Of a stretch of DNA of 8,160 bases, positions 6,749 to 8,160 are shown piece after piece. Position numbers and translations under genes: made by a program. Position 1 is the stretch's first letter, and each line of letters begins with the position of its first letter. Below the pieces are notes generated by a model. It saw only the letters and a list, made by a program, of their open reading frames with translations. It made no database searches and was not told the DNA's origin. Source of the stretch: an uncultured Eubacteriales bacterium (GTDB lineage: Bacteria > Bacillota_A > Clostridia > Christensenellales > Aristaeellaceae); assembly GCA_902766515.1 (NCBI GenBank), contig CACXEB010000289.1, positions 1 through 8,160 of the forward strand. Reading direction: 5' to 3'.

Positions 6749-6779
6749 AAGAACCGGCCAATCGACTGCACCGGTTCTT
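6749..6779 (-). promoter_or_regulatory. Leader inverted repeat, possible attenuator or operator
   Basis: AAGAACCGG and CCGGTTCTT (9 bp, perfect) flank a 13-nt loop within the predicted 5' leader of the membrane-protein transcript. On the transcribed minus strand the second arm runs into TTCTTTTC, an interrupted T-rich tail, so the element could act as a weak leader terminator. As DNA it could instead be a repressor site just downstream of the promoter. It could also be the terminator of a transcript coming from the right. Confidence 0.45.
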
Positions 6780-6798
6780 CAGGCGCACATACGCGATT

Positions 6799-6826
6799 AT
6801 TATACATCAAACCGGCAAAAATTCAA
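6799..6826 (-). promoter_or_regulatory. Promoter of the membrane-protein operon
   Basis: On the minus strand TTGAAT (6826-6821) is followed after 16 nt by a consensus TATAAT (6804-6799). The surrounding DNA is AT-rich against a GC-rich background. Transcription would start near 6792, giving a leader of about 85 nt before the start codon at 6707 that contains the 6749-6779 inverted repeat. It probably serves all four minus-strand genes down to the terminator at 2465-2502. Confidence 0.65.
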
Positions 6827-6880
6827 TGGGATTGCGGGAGTTTTTCGGTTCCGGCAGCGATCGCGGGTGGGTAATTTGAA

Positions 6881-7000
6881 TCATACAGCACTGTCGCTGT
6901 GCCTATGGAGCGCAATGTCTTTGGTCCCTCCGAACGGGTATACAAACTTCTTTGTGGACGGCGTGCCATGATGGATGATCAGCTGATACTGTCGTTTCAC
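6881..7000 (-). CDS. Small 39-residue protein, unknown function
   Basis: A GTG start at 7000 opens a 39-residue frame ending at 6881. The product begins MKRQYQLIIHHGTPSTKK and continues KFVYPFGG, then a His-rich end (ALHRHSDSAV). The main support is an AGGAGG (7009-7014) exactly 8 nt before the GTG, as good as any site in the window. It is basic and His-rich, with no signal peptide or membrane segment. A weak promoter candidate (TTGATA, 15 nt, TAAAAA; 7047-7021) lies upstream. The abrupt end suggests it could be the surviving start of a longer, decayed gene, but I found no continuation in the other frames. I do not recognise the family. Confidence 0.45.
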   Translation of the reverse strand: MKRQYQLIIHHGTPSTKKFVYPFGGTKDIALHRHSDSAV

Positions 7001-7043
7001 TGGGGCGGCCTCCTATGCGGTTTTTATGACGGCTGAAGCCGTA

Positions 7044-7169
7044 TCAATCATTTTTGGCTGGCAGGGGGATTACTCCCCCTGCACCCCCTCTTTCAATTAC
7101 CTCCTGCCTTTCGCCTTCGGTCTTTCTTGATTCAGGTTTTCTGTTGTGTGGTTTTCTCCCAAATTTCAT
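7044..7169 (-). CDS. Possible 41-residue protein or gene remnant
   Basis: ATG 7169 opens a 41-codon frame ending at 7044. The first half is strongly basic (MKFGRKPHNRKPESRK), the rest ends GGAGGVIPLPAKND. It starts 19 nt after the stop of the DUF6273-like gene, and an in-frame TAA upstream fixes the start. There is no recognisable ribosome site, and the 7061-7082 hairpin falls inside the coding part (GAGGVIPLP). The basic, repeat-containing character and the base composition, unlike the flanking GC-rich genes, suggest a remnant of an acquired element. It may well be non-coding. Confidence 0.25.
   Translation of the reverse strand: MKFGRKPHNRKPESRKTEGERQEVIERGGAGGVIPLPAKND
7061..7082. repeat. 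Perfect 8-bp GC hairpin in the right intergenic region
   Basis: GCAGGGGG (7061-7068) and CCCCCTGC (7075-7082) are perfectly complementary around a 6-nt ATTACT loop. A second, smaller hairpin, ACGGC-TGAA-GCCGT, lies at 7029-7042. Neither has a convincing adjacent T tract on either strand, although ATTTTT lies between them at 7050-7055. They may end the transcript of the DUF6273-like gene inefficiently, or mark an old insertion boundary. Confidence 0.45.
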
Positions 7170-7188
7170 GTCTGTACAGGATTAAAGA

Positions 7189-8160
7189 TCAGAAGATATC
7201 AGATTCCAGATTGATCCACAAAGCGGGGCGGACGCAACCGCCGCCACTGGTGACACTGCTGCGGGAGAGGGAGCCGTCGCTGCTCACGTACGCGGCACTG
7301 AGCTGAGTGCCGCCCGGCGAACGCAGCCACCACCACCCGGCTTCGCTGCCATCTGTTGTCTTATTGCTATTACCTATATACGCTCCTTGCTTCTTTGCGT
7401 ACGCTGTCGGTGTTATTCTCGACTTTGTGTTGTTGTTTGACCCTTCAACACTGTTATGTTGTACTCCGAAGTACTTGTTCGCCTCCGCGTAGCTCAAAAG
7501 GAAGATCTTGTCCTGCGTGTTGTTCCCTCCGCTCGTGCTCCATCCGCTGTATCCCTGGCTTTTGCTATTATCTACATTCGTTTGCAGGATTGCGCTTTGC
7601 TCCTTCGTGCTGAACGCTTTTTCCATAAACGTGCTGTTCAGCCAGCTCCGCACGCTGCTCTTCTCCCATGTGATGGCTGTGTACTCTGTGTTGTACGACT
7701 GCGCGTCCAACCCGTACCGGCTCAGCAGCAACGCCCTGTTGTTCTTCGCGTCATACTCCAGTACCAACCATTCGATCGGCGTGCTATCCGTGCCACTTTC
7801 TGTTTGCGGATAGGTGCCGAAGGTCACATAACTGCCTACGTATGCCTTCAGCTCCGCTTCGCGGGCTGCAATGGCCACAAAATTTTGATCGCTCTTCAGC
7901 AATGTGCCCACATCTTTGTAATCCGCAATGGTCTGATAAATGGCATACGCTTCCGCGTATTCACCGGCATTTCTCAGACTTTCAGCCTGCTGATAAAGCG
8001 TTTCCTTGATCTGTTCGGCAGCGTCATTGTATGCTTCTGCCTGTTCAAATGCGGCTACAGCACGCTCCCAATCCTGCGCTTCACGTCTGGCGATCCCTTC
8101 CGCGTACCATGTGGCAAGGATCTGGCTCGCGGCGTCTTCAAAGTCGCCCAGCGCGGCGAA
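7189..8160 (-). CDS. TPR-repeat protein with C-terminal DUF6273-like domain (partial, start off the right edge)
   Basis: The frame is open from the stop at 7189 to the right edge, giving 323 residues without the N-terminus. A GTG at 7911 could be taken as a start, but it would cut through a repeat and has no ribosome site, so the gene continues to the right. Fragment residues about 18-50 and 55-84 are TPR/Sel1-like helical units, each ending in a Tyr-x-Asp motif (YNDA, YKDV). A DUF6273-like domain covers about 109-320. It begins YVTFGTYPQ and contains ALLLSRYGLD, a WLNSTF segment, KIFLLSYAEANKYF, WWWLRSPGG (276-284) and VRPALWIN (310-317). In gut Clostridia this domain often follows such repeats in cell-surface or cytoplasmic proteins of unknown role; the fold resembles formylglycine-generating-enzyme/C-type-lectin modules. 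Codon use is less GC-rich than in the operon to the left. Confidence 0.88.
   Translation of the reverse strand, partial: FAALGDFEDAASQILATWYAEGIARREAQDWERAVAAFEQAEAYNDAAEQIKETLYQQAESLRNAGEYAEAYAIYQTIADYKDVGTLLKSDQNFVAIAAREAELKAYVGSYVTFGTYPQTESGTDSTPIEWLVLEYDAKNNRALLLSRYGLDAQSYNTEYTAITWEKSSVRSWLNSTFMEKAFSTKEQSAILQTNVDNSKSQGYSGWSTSGGNNTQDKIFLLSYAEANKYFGVQHNSVEGSNNNTKSRITPTAYAKKQGAYIGNSNKTTDGSEAGWWWLRSPGGTQLSAAYVSSDGSLSRSSVTSGGGCVRPALWINLESDIF

Noticed and set aside
7200..7345. Variable region of a diversity-generating retroelement at the end of the lectin-like DUF6273 domain
   Set aside because: The C-terminal WLRSPGG...VRPALW layout invited the idea, but the segment lacks the AAC/AAT-rich codons expected of a variable region, and no template repeat or reverse transcriptase is in view.
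1..8160. CRISPR array, tRNA or rRNA genes
   Set aside because: No regularly spaced identical repeats and no cloverleaf or rRNA-like stretches were seen on either strand.

Overview
The window reads as a chromosomal segment of a GC-rich member of the Clostridia (Bacillota), probably gut- or rumen-associated. The grounds are strong AGGAGG-type ribosome sites, sigma-70/SigA-like promoters with 16-17 nt spacers, a double-glycine leader peptide of the kind common in Firmicutes, and a TPR plus DUF6273-like protein typical of gut Clostridia. This placement is inference; there is no rRNA or other marker gene here.

Layout. Positions 1-367 hold no convincing gene but carry two degenerate copies of a GC-rich, structured repeat. 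A promoter at 368-396 leads into a two-gene plus-strand operon, a polar amino acid ABC permease (481-1206) and its ATPase (1203-1949), joined by a GTGA overlap; no substrate-binding protein is present in the window. Its own promoter at 2051-2079 drives a 78-residue orphan peptide with a bacteriocin-type double-glycine leader (2151-2387). A bidirectional terminator (2465-2502) separates the plus-strand genes from the minus-strand block.

The minus-strand block, read right to left, is a three-pass membrane protein with a C-terminal coiled coil (6707-6126), a secreted multidomain protein (6060-4726), an exported alpha/beta hydrolase (4641-3277) and a cytoplasmic short-chain dehydrogenase (3260-2514). 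Gaps are 65, 84 and 16 nt. A promoter with a perfect TATAAT (6826-6799) and a leader inverted repeat lie upstream and the strong terminator lies downstream, so a single four-gene transcript is plausible. It would link an envelope pair of unknown function to an esterase/peptidase-like hydrolase and an oxidoreductase.

To the right is a less GC-rich intergenic stretch (6830-7188). It holds a 39-codon reading frame with a near-ideal ribosome site (7000-6881), a 41-codon frame with no clear ribosome site (7169-7044), and two hairpins. Its composition differs from that of its neighbours, and it may be a relic of an acquired element. The window ends inside a minus-strand gene encoding TPR-like repeats followed by a DUF6273-like domain. 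That gene is open to the right edge, so its start is not in view.

The most interesting items are the orphan double-glycine peptide, the envelope operon with a possible leader attenuator, the unrecognised mini-genes at 6881-7169, and the structured repeats at the left end.
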